Numbered from the stretch's first letter, positions 8,662 through 15,799 are shown. The stretch: 36,637 nt of DNA from Moorena sp. SIO3I8 (GCF_010692325.1 NZ_JAAHHW010000002.1:107098-143734), one strand, 5' to 3'. Translations and numbers: made by a program. Notes: generated by a model not told the origin, from the letters alone.

Positions 8662-8713
8662 GGTAAGCATTGCTTTAATCTCTGTTACGTCAGCTGACTG
8701 CTGAATGCTTACC
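8662..8713. repeat. MITE-like element with GGTAAGCATT inverted ends
   Basis: GGTAAGCATT (8662-8671) and AATGCTTACC (8704-8713) are perfect 10-bp terminal inverted repeats. The interior contains TTTAATCTCTGTTACGTCAG. The outer flank TTTTTGAATAAAACA also accompanies the copies near 16.65 and 20.89 kb. Confidence 0.75.
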
Positions 8714-8751
8714 TTAAGTATTGATTCTTAGAGTATTTTTGCTGATTAATT

Positions 8752-8870
8752 TAGATGCATTTTCCCTGCCTTCGCGATCATAATCGCCAAGGAAAATCAA
8801 AGGAGGGAAGTTTCAATTAGAAACTGATTCAATTTAATCAATTATGATCCTATCACAAACCAGAGCTCTG
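8752..8870 (-). promoter_or_regulatory. Conserved non-coding block, copy 1
   Basis: This block lies in the gap between paralogues 1 and 2 and aligns by eye with 10150-10245 and 11740-11880. Shared words are CC(T)GCCTT..GCGAT, AAGGAAAA and ATTAGAAAC. It contains two small inverted repeats, GCGAT/ATCGC and AGTTTC/GAAACT. It sits upstream of the first paralogue, so a regulatory or leader role is inferred. Direction on the minus strand is assumed from the gene. Confidence 0.45.
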
Positions 8871-9053
8871 AGTATATAACAATTTCTCAGATAAAACACT
8901 TAAAATCCTGAGCGAAAAGACTTAGAACAATCAAAAAATATAGCGCTATACCCATGAAACAGGGAAAGAAAGGGGAATGTGGGAAGTGCTCCCGACTCCC
9001 GACTGAATATTTACCCTTGTTATCAGCTAACAGCTGACGGTTGATAGCTCACC

Positions 9054-9938
9054 TTAGCTCTGTCTAGCCAAGTCAAGTTTACTAGTATTATCCAAACTAG
9101 TACCAGTAAGATTAGCCTTTCTTAAATCTGTACTTTTGAGGGTAGCTCCGGTAAAGTCAGCATTGGTTAGGTCAGCGTTGTAAAAACTAGTACCCCCTGT
9201 AGCCGCAAATGCGATCGCAGTAGTGCGAATCCAGGCATCTCGGGGGTCCCCTTTTAGAGCACGCCAGCCCTGGTAAGCACCAAGTAATACTAAGACTAAG
9301 GCTACAGCTATGGCTACGGCTATGTCTACAGATCCGCTTAATCGGAAGGCGATGGCGCTGGCGCTGGCGCTGGTGATGAAGAGGCTAACGACCCTGGCGC
9401 TGGCCCTGGCGCTGGTCTTGGCGCTGGCGCTGGTGATGGCAACGGCATAGATGCTGGCGATGGCAATCGGGCAGGCGAAGCCGCTGACGCTGCCGCTGTC
9501 GATGGCAACGGTGCTGACGGCACCGAAAGCACAGACGAAACCGAGGACGGCTCCTGCTCCCATACCTTTACGCAGGATAACAATATATACTATAATTACA
9601 CAAACCAAAGCTATCCAGCTGGAGACTTGGTTATCTAAGTTGTCAAAGATAAACGCTACTACCCCCCCACCAAGGAAGGAGAGAATTCCTGATAGTCCTG
9701 ACACTATCCAGGAAACTAACAGAAGAACAGTTACCCACCGTTTTTGTAATCCCGCCTTGGCCTTACAGAAGTTAGTTCCGGTTAGAATAGCATTCTTAAA
9801 GTTGGCTCCCCTAATATCAGCTTCACTAAAATCTGTTCCTGAAAGGTCTTGCCCCTGGAAAGACTGACCTCTGAGATTTACCCTGCGGAAATCCCTTTCT
9901 CCATTCTTATATCTGGTTAGAACTTCATTAGCTTTCAT
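9054..9938 (-). CDS. Pentapeptide-repeat membrane protein, short paralogue 2
   Basis: 294 residues from the chosen start. The order is the same as in its 690-residue neighbour: N-terminal pentapeptide block, long hydrophobic Ala/Ser/Val-rich region, helix ending GWRALKGDPRDAW, and a second short pentapeptide block. It then stops at KLDLARQS, exactly where the long paralogue continues (KLDRARPGKT). I chose the ATG at 9938 (MKANEVL) because it aligns with MKAEEVI of the long copy; an in-frame ATG at 9962 would add eight residues. The membrane part is again encoded by GGCGCT-type hexamers. Function unknown; anchored by several predicted membrane helices. Confidence 0.8.
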   Translation of the reverse strand: MKANEVLTRYKNGERDFRRVNLRGQSFQGQDLSGTDFSEADIRGANFKNAILTGTNFCKAKAGLQKRWVTVLLLVSWIVSGLSGILSFLGGGVVAFIFDNLDNQVSSWIALVCVIIVYIVILRKGMGAGAVLGFVCAFGAVSTVAIDSGSVSGFACPIAIASIYAVAITSASAKTSARASARVVSLFITSASASAIAFRLSGSVDIAVAIAVALVLVLLGAYQGWRALKGDPRDAWIRTTAIAFAATGGTSFYNADLTNADFTGATLKSTDLRKANLTGTSLDNTSKLDLARQS

Positions 9939-9962
9939 AGCTTCCATTAGTGGTAGTAACAT

Positions 9963-10110
9963 AGTAAGCTATCAGTTATCAGCATTCAGCGGTCAGCATT
10001 CAGCATTCAGCATTCAGCATTCAGCATTCAGCTTTTGAATAAAACAAGCTGATAACTAAGAGCTGACGGCTGTTCGCGTAGCGTGAGCTAAAAGCTCACG
10101 GCTGACGGCT
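9963..10110. repeat. Dispersed CATTCAGC / GCTGACGG repeats
   Basis: Five CAGCATT(CAGC) words near 9990-10030 are followed by a TTTTGAATAAAACA flank word and GCTGACGGCT repeats, including a CGCGTAGCGTGAGC hairpin word. The rest of the 9939-10427 gap holds the conserved block listed separately; no gene is supported. Confidence 0.8.
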
Positions 10111-10149
10111 TACCTGAAGTATTAATAATTAGATTATTTGTGCTGATTA

Positions 10150-10250
10150 ATTAATTTAGATGTATTTCCCCTGACTTAGGGATTAGACTCCCTAGGGAAA
10201 ACCGAAGGAACAGAGTCTTGATGATAAACTGGGTTCAGTATATTCACTGA
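10150..10250 (-). promoter_or_regulatory. Conserved non-coding block, copy 2
   Basis: It aligns by eye with blocks upstream of the other two paralogues: GACTTAGGGATTAG, TCCCTAGGGAAAACC, then GAGTCTTGATGATAAACTGG. The inverted repeat GGGA/TCCC replaces the GCGAT/ATCGC pair of copy 1. It lies upstream of short paralogue 2. Confidence 0.45.
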
Positions 10251-10427
10251 ACAATATATCATATTTTCTGATTGAAGCAAATTAAGAAACTTTAAAAGTA
10301 TAGCGCTATATTAATGGAAAGGGAACAGCGGATCTGGGAACAGGGAATAGGGAAAGAACCCTCAGCCGTTGGCCGTAGCAAATAAGCTGACCACTGACCG
10401 CTGACGGCTGACCACTGATAGCTCACC

Positions 10428-11375
10428 TTAGCTCTGTCTAGCCAAGTCAAGTTTACTAGTATTTTCCAAACTAGTACCAGTAAGATTAGCCTGTCTTAAA
10501 TCTGTATTTTTGAGGGTAGCTCCGGTAAAGTCAGCATCGGTTAGGTCAGCGTTGTAAAAGCTAGTACCCCCTGTAGCCGCAAATGCGATCGCATTCGTCC
10601 GAATCCAGGCATGTTTAGGGTCTTCCGTTAGAGCACCCCAGCCCAGGTAAGAACCAAGTAAAGCCAAGAGGAAGGCTAAAGTTCCAGCTAAGGAAGAGGC
10701 GAGCTGGAAGCCCAAGGTTCCGGTTCTGGCAAAGGGCAAGGCTAACTGCTGTATGGCATAGACTCCAGCTACAGCTCCACCTACTGCTACCAACAAGCCT
10801 AAGACTCCAATTAAGACACCATCAAACACTTCCACTGCCGCTCCAGTGGTAGCTACCGCTAGGGCTATGACCAAGGGTAAGCCTAAGGCAAAGGCTAGGG
10901 CGAAGGGGAAGGCTAAGCCAAAGGCTCCAGCGACAGCGACAGCTACGGCAAAGGCAAAGACCAAGCCTACCACTAAAGCTTGGACTGTTTGAATACCTTG
11001 ACCAAGGATAACAAAAAATAAAACAATTATTGCTACCAAGGCTATCCAGGCAAAGATTAGGTTTGAACCCTGGACATAGTTAACAATAAATGCTGCATAA
11101 CTCCCACCATAAAATGAAGCAATTGCTGATAGTATTAACGCTATCGATGAAACCAATAGAATAACAATTGACCAGGATCTTTGTAATCCAGCCTTTGCCT
11201 TACAGAACTTAGTTCCCCTGAGCATCGCATTCTTAAAGTTAGCTCCTCTAAGATCAGCGTCACTAAAATCTGCCCCAGACAGGTTTCTCCCTTGGAATGA
11301 CTGACCCCTGAGATTTACCTTTCGGAAATCCCTTTCTCCTTGGGCATATCTCGCTAGAATTGTTTGAGCTTTCAT
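10428..11375 (-). CDS. Pentapeptide-repeat membrane protein, short paralogue 3
   Basis: 315 residues from Met at 11375 (MKAQTIL), chosen by alignment with the two neighbours; two more residues (ML) are possible. An N-terminal pentapeptide block (NLRGQSFQGRNLSGADFSDA) precedes about 190 residues of hydrophobic sequence rich in Ala, Val, Leu and Gly. Then come LGWGALTEDPKHAWIRT and a second short block ending KLDLARQS, as in paralogue 2. The membrane part is the most diverged of the three and its DNA is less strictly hexameric (AAGGCTA, CAAAGGC words). It is the oldest-looking or fastest-changing copy. Function unknown. Confidence 0.8.
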   Translation of the reverse strand: MKAQTILARYAQGERDFRKVNLRGQSFQGRNLSGADFSDADLRGANFKNAMLRGTKFCKAKAGLQRSWSIVILLVSSIALILSAIASFYGGSYAAFIVNYVQGSNLIFAWIALVAIIVLFFVILGQGIQTVQALVVGLVFAFAVAVAVAGAFGLAFPFALAFALGLPLVIALAVATTGAAVEVFDGVLIGVLGLLVAVGGAVAGVYAIQQLALPFARTGTLGFQLASSLAGTLAFLLALLGSYLGWGALTEDPKHAWIRTNAIAFAATGGTSFYNADLTDADFTGATLKNTDLRQANLTGTSLENTSKLDLARQS

Positions 11376-11412
11376 TAGCATTTTTAGGAGTTATTAATTG
11401 GGTGAGCTATAA

Positions 11413-11525
11413 ATTAGGGAGTAGGGAGTAGGGAGTAGGGAGTAGGGAGTAGGGAATAGGGAGTAGGGAGTAGGGAGTAGGGAGTAGGGAGTAGGGAGTA
11501 GGGAGTAGGGAGTAGGGAGTAGGGA
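11413..11525. repeat. (GGGAGTA)n heptamer array
   Basis: About fifteen copies of GGGAGTA/GGGAATA directly upstream of short paralogue 3, leaving only about 40 bases between the array and the start codon. Confidence 0.95.
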
Positions 11526-11739
11526 AAAAATACTCTATACTTTAATTACTATGAGAAGCGCTATAGTCATTAGTTGCTTGACCAGGATAAACCAGTATTA
11601 TTTTTAAATCCCTACTGGATATAAGATTAATCCTCTAACTATTGATACTTATAGCAATCGCTGTAGCAATTGTGATAATTTTAACTCCCTACTTCCTACT
11701 CCCTGTTGCCTTTGATATAGAGGATTTTTGCTTATTAAT

Positions 11740-11882
11740 AAGATGGGTTTGCTCTGCCTTTGCGATTAGAATCCCTAAGGAAAACCGCAGCAGGGGAGTT
11801 CCCATTAGAAACGGGTTCGCTATCGATGATTATGATTGTTTTACTAACGACTACCGAGAGGATATCACAAATCCTGACCAAA
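11740..11882 (-). promoter_or_regulatory. Conserved non-coding block, copy 3
   Basis: Words CTCTGCCTTTGCGATTAGAA, CCCTAAGGAAAACC and CCCATTAGAAACGGG align with the blocks near 8.77 and 10.17 kb. This copy also keeps GATATCACAAATCCTGACC, which matches CTATCACAAACC of copy 1. A plus-strand open frame at 11642-11965 runs across it, but I do not regard that as a gene. Confidence 0.4.
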
Positions 11883-11975
11883 AAAACTTAATAAAATCTA
11901 AAATTATAGCCCTGCTCCCTATTCCCTACTCCCTACTCCCTAAAGGAATTTGTGACAAAATTTAAAAAAATATGC

Positions 11976-12003
11976 TATAATATAATATTTTTTGTGATAT
12001 AAT
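11976..12003 (+). promoter_or_regulatory. Candidate promoter of the 62-residue ORF unit
   Basis: Three TATAAT words occur at 11976, 11981 and 11998. The last is preceded by TGTGA, giving an extended -10 (TGaTATAAT) that would start transcription at about 12010, right at the first hairpin. No clear -35 at ideal spacing is seen. Confidence 0.5.
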
Positions 12004-12008
12004 GAAAA

Positions 12009-12070
12009 CGTGGAGAATAAATTCCACGGAAGAGCCAGCCCGCAGATCTTGTCGGGCTCGGGCTGGCTCT
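12009..12070 (+). promoter_or_regulatory. Two-hairpin structured leader
   Basis: Stem 1 is CGTGGA/TCCACG (12009-12014 with 12023-12028). Stem 2 is AGAGCCAGCCCG/CGGGCTGGCTCT (12031-12042 with 12059-12070), a perfect 12-bp stem. AGCCCG of the left arm could instead pair with a second CGGGCT at 12053-12058, so two folds compete. A strong ribosome-binding site (AAAGGAG, ~12083-12089) follows. It could be a cis-regulatory leader or a stable 5' end. Confidence 0.55.
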
Positions 12071-12101
12071 TGATCCCCATGTAAAGGAGACAACTTACAT
12101 T

Positions 12102-12290
12102 ATGTCTTACAGTCAACTATACCGATGGGTAATGATTCGGCTATTGCCACCGATGCCACCACTAGTTTTCGCTCGGTTTGAGAACCTTTCCGATGCCAAA
12201 AGCTATTCCCAGGCTCTGAAGCAGTTGATGCCCGATGCGAAATTTTTGATTTTTCTTGATATAGGTATGCCGATAGAGCAAGAGGAATAA
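12102..12290 (+). CDS. 62-residue small protein of unknown function
   Basis: 62 residues, not recognised. The start is supported by AAAGGAG about 12 bases upstream and by the structured leader and downstream palindrome, which frame it as a compact transcription unit. The N-terminal third (MSYSQLYRWVMIRLLPPMPP) is hydrophobic/aromatic. The middle (ARFENLSDAKSYSQALKQLM) looks like a strand and an amphipathic helix. A short hydrophobic strand (AKFLIFLDIG) follows, then an acidic tail. The strand-helix-strand pattern suggests a small soluble alpha/beta fold, but this is inference. It is divergent from the pentapeptide genes and lies just before a TnpB element. Confidence 0.7.
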   Translation: MSYSQLYRWVMIRLLPPMPPLVFARFENLSDAKSYSQALKQLMPDAKFLIFLDIGMPIEQEE

Positions 12291-12300
12291 TCTTAGGGGC

Positions 12301-12334
12301 TCAAGGGGTGATAATGATCATTATCACCCCTTGA
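12301..12334 (+). terminator. 34-bp perfect palindrome after the small ORF
   Basis: TCAAGGGGTGATAATGA (12301-12317) is followed at once by its exact reverse complement (12318-12334). It begins about ten bases after the stop of the 62-residue ORF. A T-run is weak (TGATTTGATGTTT), so it may be a terminator or an RNA-stabilising end. Confidence 0.6.
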
Positions 12335-12470
12335 TGATTTGATGTTTAGGTGATGATTAATGGAAAAAAAATCTCGATCAATATCATTAGTAAAGACCGA
12401 TAAAATGTTAAATCAATAATCATCTTATTAGAAAGATCTTCAGTTATAGCACAGCGCTATCGATATAGAG

Positions 12471-13886
12471 CAATTCACCTCCCGTTATACCCGCAGGGTT
12501 AGCGGGAGGTGAATTGCGGCCAAAAGCTTAGTTCTACTCAAGTAGCATTCCTGGATAGAATTGTGTTATAATTTAAGTATGCTGACACTAACCTACGAGT
12601 ACAAGTTAATTCCCTCTCAACAACAAATTGCCGTAATCGAAGATATCTTGAAGGTTTGTAGAAAGGTTTGGAATTACGCCTTAAGAGAACGAAAAGACTG
12701 GTACAAAAGTAGGAAATGTGCAGTTAATTATTGTTCTTTACAGCAGGAATATATAATTCCAGCAGATGAACCGTATCCCAACTACAAATTACAAGCTGCA
12801 AAATTAACTAAAGCCAAAAAGACCAATCCTGAACTTAAAAGAACAAATGCTCAAGTTTTACAACAAGTCTTAAAGAATTTAGACCGAGCATTTAATAATA
12901 TGAGAGAGCAGAGATATGGTTTTCCTAGATTTAAAAATAAATACCGGATGCGGTCGTTTGTATTCCCTCAGTTTAAAACTAATCCAATGAAAAACGAGTG
13001 GCTCAAGCTACCTCAGATTGGATTAGTTAAGATGAGATTGTCACGACCAATTCCAGATGGATTTAAAATCAAGCAAGTTAGGATAGTTAAACGGGCTAGT
13101 GGTTATTTTGCAATGCTGTCTTTACAAAGTGAAGTCAGTATTCCTGATATACCAGCGTGGGGTCATCCACTGGGGATTGATATTGGGCTAGACAAGTTTT
13201 TAGCAACTTCCGACAATGAGTTAATAGAGCGGCCTAGATTTTTAACCAAGCTGCACGGTAAGCTGAAATTGCTACAACGCAGATTAAAGTTAAAGAAAAA
13301 AGGGTCGGCAAATAGACATAAACTTAATTGTAAAATTGCAAGACTTCATCAAAAAATATCAGATACTCGAAAAGATTTTCACTTTAAGTTAGCACATCAT
13401 CTTTGTGACCAAGCTGGAATGATATTTGTTGTTGGCGAAGCCTGTCCGAAGGACATAGACTTAGATTTTAGAACTTGGGCAAAAGGGATGTTAGGTAAAC
13501 ATACCCTTGACGCAGGTTTTGGTCAGTTCTTCAATATTCTGGTCTGGGTTTGTTGGAAACGAGGAGTATATTTTGGCAAGGTTGATCACAGGTACACTAG
13601 TCAAATTTGTCCAAATTGTGCTACACATACAGGCAAAAAAGATTTATCTGAACGTATCCACTTTTGTCCCGAATGCCATTACGAGATCAACAGAGATGTT
13701 TCAGCTGCTCAAGTGATTTGTCAACGTGGTATCACTGCGGTCGGGCAGATCGTGGGAAAAATTGACTGTGTAGGCGGGCTGTCGGGGGTTGGTAACAACC
13801 TAGATAAGTGCTTAAGAAGCAGTAAACCCAGATCGTGAGGTTTGGGAATCCCCCGTTATAATCTCTGATTTAACGGGGGAGGATGT
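12471..13886 (+). mobile_element. IS605-family TnpB-only element (IS1341-like)
   Basis: The left end is a 14-bp perfect hairpin CAATTCACCTCCCG/CGGGAGGTGAATTG (12471-12484 with 12503-12516). The right end is a 9-bp hairpin CCCCCGTTA/TAACGGGGG (13850-13858 with 13871-13879) followed by AGGATGTC. Both ends share the CCTCCCGTTA/CCCCCGTTA word, as expected for ends recognised by the same TnpA. No tnpA lies inside, so mobility would need one in trans. End points are inferred to within a few bases; the family has no inverted ends or target duplication to check. Confidence 0.75.
12579..13838 (+). CDS. tnpB: TnpB RNA-guided nuclease, with an insertion at the catalytic Glu region
   Basis: 419 residues from ATG 12579; a TTG at 12561 is in frame but lies before a TTATAAT promoter-like word. 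The layout is TnpB: a helix-turn-helix-like N-terminus (YEYKLIPSQQQ), a wedge region, then a RuvC-type nuclease. Asp201 is in GIDIGLD, the zinc finger is C344/C347 with C363/C366, and the last Asp is Asp373 in NRDVSAAQ. The second acidic site, normally a V-E-D/N-L motif, reads IFVVGEACPKDIDLDFRTW (282-300 region). Compared with the expected IFVEDLDFRTW it carries about eight extra residues, and Glu287 is out of the usual place. The rest is intact. It would use the adjacent right-end RNA as guide. Confidence 0.9.
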   Translation: MLTLTYEYKLIPSQQQIAVIEDILKVCRKVWNYALRERKDWYKSRKCAVNYCSLQQEYIIPADEPYPNYKLQAAKLTKAKKTNPELKRTNAQVLQQVLKNLDRAFNNMREQRYGFPRFKNKYRMRSFVFPQFKTNPMKNEWLKLPQIGLVKMRLSRPIPDGFKIKQVRIVKRASGYFAMLSLQSEVSIPDIPAWGHPLGIDIGLDKFLATSDNELIERPRFLTKLHGKLKLLQRRLKLKKKGSANRHKLNCKIARLHQKISDTRKDFHFKLAHHLCDQAGMIFVVGEACPKDIDLDFRTWAKGMLGKHTLDAGFGQFFNILVWVCWKRGVYFGKVDHRYTSQICPNCATHTGKKDLSERIHFCPECHYEINRDVSAAQVICQRGITAVGQIVGKIDCVGGLSGVGNNLDKCLRSSKPRS

Positions 13887-13887
13887 C
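13740..13887 (+). ncRNA. Probable omega RNA overlapping the tnpB 3' end
   Basis: In this family the guide RNA scaffold spans the 3' end of tnpB and the right end. Here the stop region has an AAACC/GGTTT pairing (13824-13828 with 13839-13843), followed by the 9-bp right-end hairpin and AGGATGTC. The guide would start at about 13887, AT-rich flanking DNA. The 5' limit is not determinable by eye and 13740 is only a nominal value. Confidence 0.4.
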
Positions 13888-13989
13888 AAAAAAAATAATT
13901 AGTGGTCAGTAGCTAGTTGGTAATGAAAATAACACCAACAACTAACTACTAACCACTAATACTGATCTAGGAATGATAAATAGGTTGTG

Positions 13990-14150
13990 AGTAAGAATTC
14001 AGCCGTCAGCCGTCAGCCGTCAGCCGTCAGCCGTTATTAGTCAGCCTTTAGCTGATAGCTGATCACTGATAGCTGATAGCTGATAGCTGATAACTGATCA
14101 CTGATAGCTGACGGCTGATAGCTGATAGCTGATAGCTGAATGCTTACGAT
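13990..14150. repeat. GCCGTCA and GCTGATA dispersed repeats
   Basis: Four to five GCCGTCA copies (13999-14033), then many GCTGATAGCTGATAGCTG words, ending in GCTGAATGCTTACG, a half-end of the GGTAAGCATT element. They fill the 306-bp gap between the TnpB element and the cytochrome gene. No gene is seen there. Confidence 0.85.
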
Positions 14151-14192
14151 TGATTTTCACAAATCGTTTATAAACCCAATTGAATCAAGCTA

Positions 14193-14837
14193 TTACCAAC
14201 CATTGTCAGCTTGATACAGCACATAATCAGCAAGCGCTGCAATCTGCTCCTCTTTTAGCTTACCTTTGAAGGCTGGCATGGGGGGTTTACCATTGGTGAT
14301 CTGGTAAACGATCTTTTCCTTAGAATACATGCCATACTTCTCAAGGGCATCCTTTTTCAGAGTTTTTTGGGTATTGATTAAATTCTTTCCACCTGCATGA
14401 CAAGCGGCACAGTTGGCTGAGAAGACTTGTGCTGATTTCTTTAGGGCTGCGTCATCTACGGCTACAGCTACTTCGACAGGTTCAGCAGGAGTAGTTTCTT
14501 CCTCTGCTACTGCTTCTGGCTCAGCAGCAGGCTCAGGTGCTACAGCTACTTCTTCTGGTTCAGCGGGAGTAGTTTCTTCCTCTGCTACTACTTCTGGCTC
14601 AGCAGGAGTAGTTTCTTCCTCTGCTACTGCTTCTGGTTCAGCAGGAGTAGTTTCTTCCTCTGCTACTTCGGTGGGTTCCGCTGGGGATTCCACTGTTTCA
14701 ACTGCAGCAGTTGGGGCAGGTGTGGTTTCTGGAGGAACAGTAGCTGTAGTTGCGCTACCGCAACCATAGGTAAAGGTCAACACACAGACCGTTACCACTA
14801 AGAGTGATAGTAGCTTTTTCAATGCAATTTGTCTCAT
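14193..14837 (-). CDS. petJ: Cytochrome c6 with lipoprotein-like leader and long acidic linker
   Basis: 214 residues, about twice the length of usual pre-cytochrome c6. The C-terminal ~85 residues are a clear cytochrome c6: heme motif C143-A-A-C146-H147 ([10 protein letters not shown]), KDALEKYGM and the axial Met187 in KPPMPAFKG, ending [11 protein letters not shown]. It would carry electrons from cytochrome b6f to photosystem I or oxidase. The N-terminus has KK, a 14-residue hydrophobic core and Cys26 in TYGC; Tyr at -2 is unusual, so lipidation is likely but not certain. Residues about 45-128 are 13-residue repeats of the [13 protein letters not shown] type. The leader and linker closely match the plastocyanin gene 300 bp upstream on the same strand. 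Both would sit tethered to the membrane on the lumen or periplasm side. Confidence 0.88.
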   Translation of the reverse strand: MRQIALKKLLSLLVVTVCVLTFTYGCGSATTATVPPETTPAPTAAVETVESPAEPTEVAEEETTPAEPEAVAEEETTPAEPEVVAEEETTPAEPEEVAVAPEPAAEPEAVAEEETTPAEPVEVAVAVDDAALKKSAQVFSANCAACHAGGKNLINTQKTLKKDALEKYGMYSKEKIVYQITNGKPPMPAFKGKLKEEQIAALADYVLYQADNGW

Positions 14838-14904
14838 GAGATTAAAAAAAACAAGTTCGCTAGTCCATACAGGATTGTCAGATCATGTATTTCTTTCCGT
14901 CAAA

Positions 14905-14917
14905 AGACAAGCTGTCA
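14905..14917 (-). promoter_or_regulatory. Operator-like palindrome upstream of cytochrome c6 gene
   Basis: AGACAAGCTGTCA contains the inverted repeat GACA-AGC-TGTC, 68-80 bases before the petJ start. The same GACAAGCTGTC is found upstream of the plastocyanin gene. The GACA/TGTC arms recall BlaI/CopY-type operators, a family known to control petE/petJ in some cyanobacteria; that link is inference. Confidence 0.5.
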
Positions 14918-14949
14918 AATTTATTGGTTTCTTCCTGACTTGAAACGCA

Positions 14950-14976
14950 GTAAGGGCGCACACCGTGCGCCCTTAC
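14950..14976. repeat. 12-bp-stem hairpin between petE and petJ
   Basis: GTAAGGGCGCAC (14950-14961) and GTGCGCCCTTAC (14965-14976) form a perfect stem with a 3-base loop. It lies 163 bases beyond the petE stop and upstream of the petJ operator, so it could separate the two transcripts. No T-run follows, and it may be a dispersed hairpin element. Confidence 0.65.
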
Positions 14977-15138
14977 GTCATACCCTAGGGTTATAGTTGC
15001 TGGGTAAGTGCTGATTGCAATTCACTGAACTACCACGATTTGCGATCGCTTAAGTCTTAGAATAGTTAATCTTGTGAAACCTCTGTGGTTTTCACATTCC
15101 AAATAAAGTCTTGATCAACAGCCCTAGTCCTAGTGCTA

Positions 15139-15792
15139 CTATGATGCAGCTTCAACATTGATTTTGCCTACCATGCCAGCACCACGGTGAGGGGCACAGT
15201 AGTAGGAGTATTTACCAGGCTCATCAAATGTAGATGTATAGGAAGAACCCGCAGACATCAACATGTTTTTATGACTCAGTGATTCGTTGCCCTCAACAAT
15301 AACATTATGAGGACCAATTTTGTTCATCACCCACTTGACGGTGTCCCCCGGTTTGATGGTAAGAACACTTGGGTCAAATTTTAGTTGGCCATTGTCTGTA
15401 CCCATTTTTACAGTGTAAGTTTCTGGAGCAGCTGCGGCAGCAGGCTCAGGTGCTACAGCCACCTCAGTGGCTTCGGCTGGGGCGGGTTCTTCTTCAGCCA
15501 CCTCGGTGGGTTCGGCTGGAGTGGGTTCTTCTTCAGCGACCTCGGTGGGTTCGGCTGGGGCGGGTTCTTCTTCAGCGACCTCGGTGGGTTCGGCTGGGGC
15601 GGGTTCTTCTTCAGCCACCTCAGGGACTTCCGCTGGGGCTTCCGCCTCTGGGGCAACTTCAGCAGCTGGGGCAGGTGTGGTTTCTGGAGGAACAGTAGCT
15701 GTAGTTGGGCCGCCGCAACCATAGGTAAAGGTTAAGATACAGACCGTTACCACTAGGAGTGATAGTAGCTTTTTCAATGCTATGTTTTTCAT
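15139..15792 (-). CDS. petE: Plastocyanin with lipoprotein-like leader and long acidic linker
   Basis: 217 residues; ordinary cyanobacterial pre-plastocyanin has about 130. The C-terminal ~95 residues (from ETYTVKMG) are plastocyanin with all four copper ligands: His162 (GPHNVIV), Cys199, His202 and Met207 in the signature [16 protein letters not shown]. The N-terminal leader ([12 protein letters not shown], then TFTYGCG; Cys26) is almost the same as in the cytochrome c6 gene downstream. Residues about 45-120 are 13-residue repeats of [13 protein letters not shown]. The mature domain is thus joined by a flexible acidic Pro/Ala arm to a probable lipid anchor. Role: electron carrier between cytochrome b6f and photosystem I. 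The start is immediately downstream of a 7-bp hairpin and promoter-proximal palindrome. Confidence 0.9.
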   Translation of the reverse strand: MKNIALKKLLSLLVVTVCILTFTYGCGGPTTATVPPETTPAPAAEVAPEAEAPAEVPEVAEEEPAPAEPTEVAEEEPAPAEPTEVAEEEPTPAEPTEVAEEEPAPAEATEVAVAPEPAAAAAPETYTVKMGTDNGQLKFDPSVLTIKPGDTVKWVMNKIGPHNVIVEGNESLSHKNMLMSAGSSYTSTFDEPGKYSYYCAPHRGAGMVGKINVEAAS

Positions 15793-15799
15793 AAAAAAA

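Noticed and set aside
11642-11965. Plus-strand 107-residue open frame
   Set aside because: It crosses the conserved non-coding block and ends in CTCCCTA repeats; the matching blocks at 8.77 and 10.17 kb do not keep the frame.
14413-15735. Several long plus-strand frames opposite petJ and petE
   Set aside because: They mirror the 13-residue (39-bp) linker repeats, which leave several frames open; the minus frame has full redox domains.
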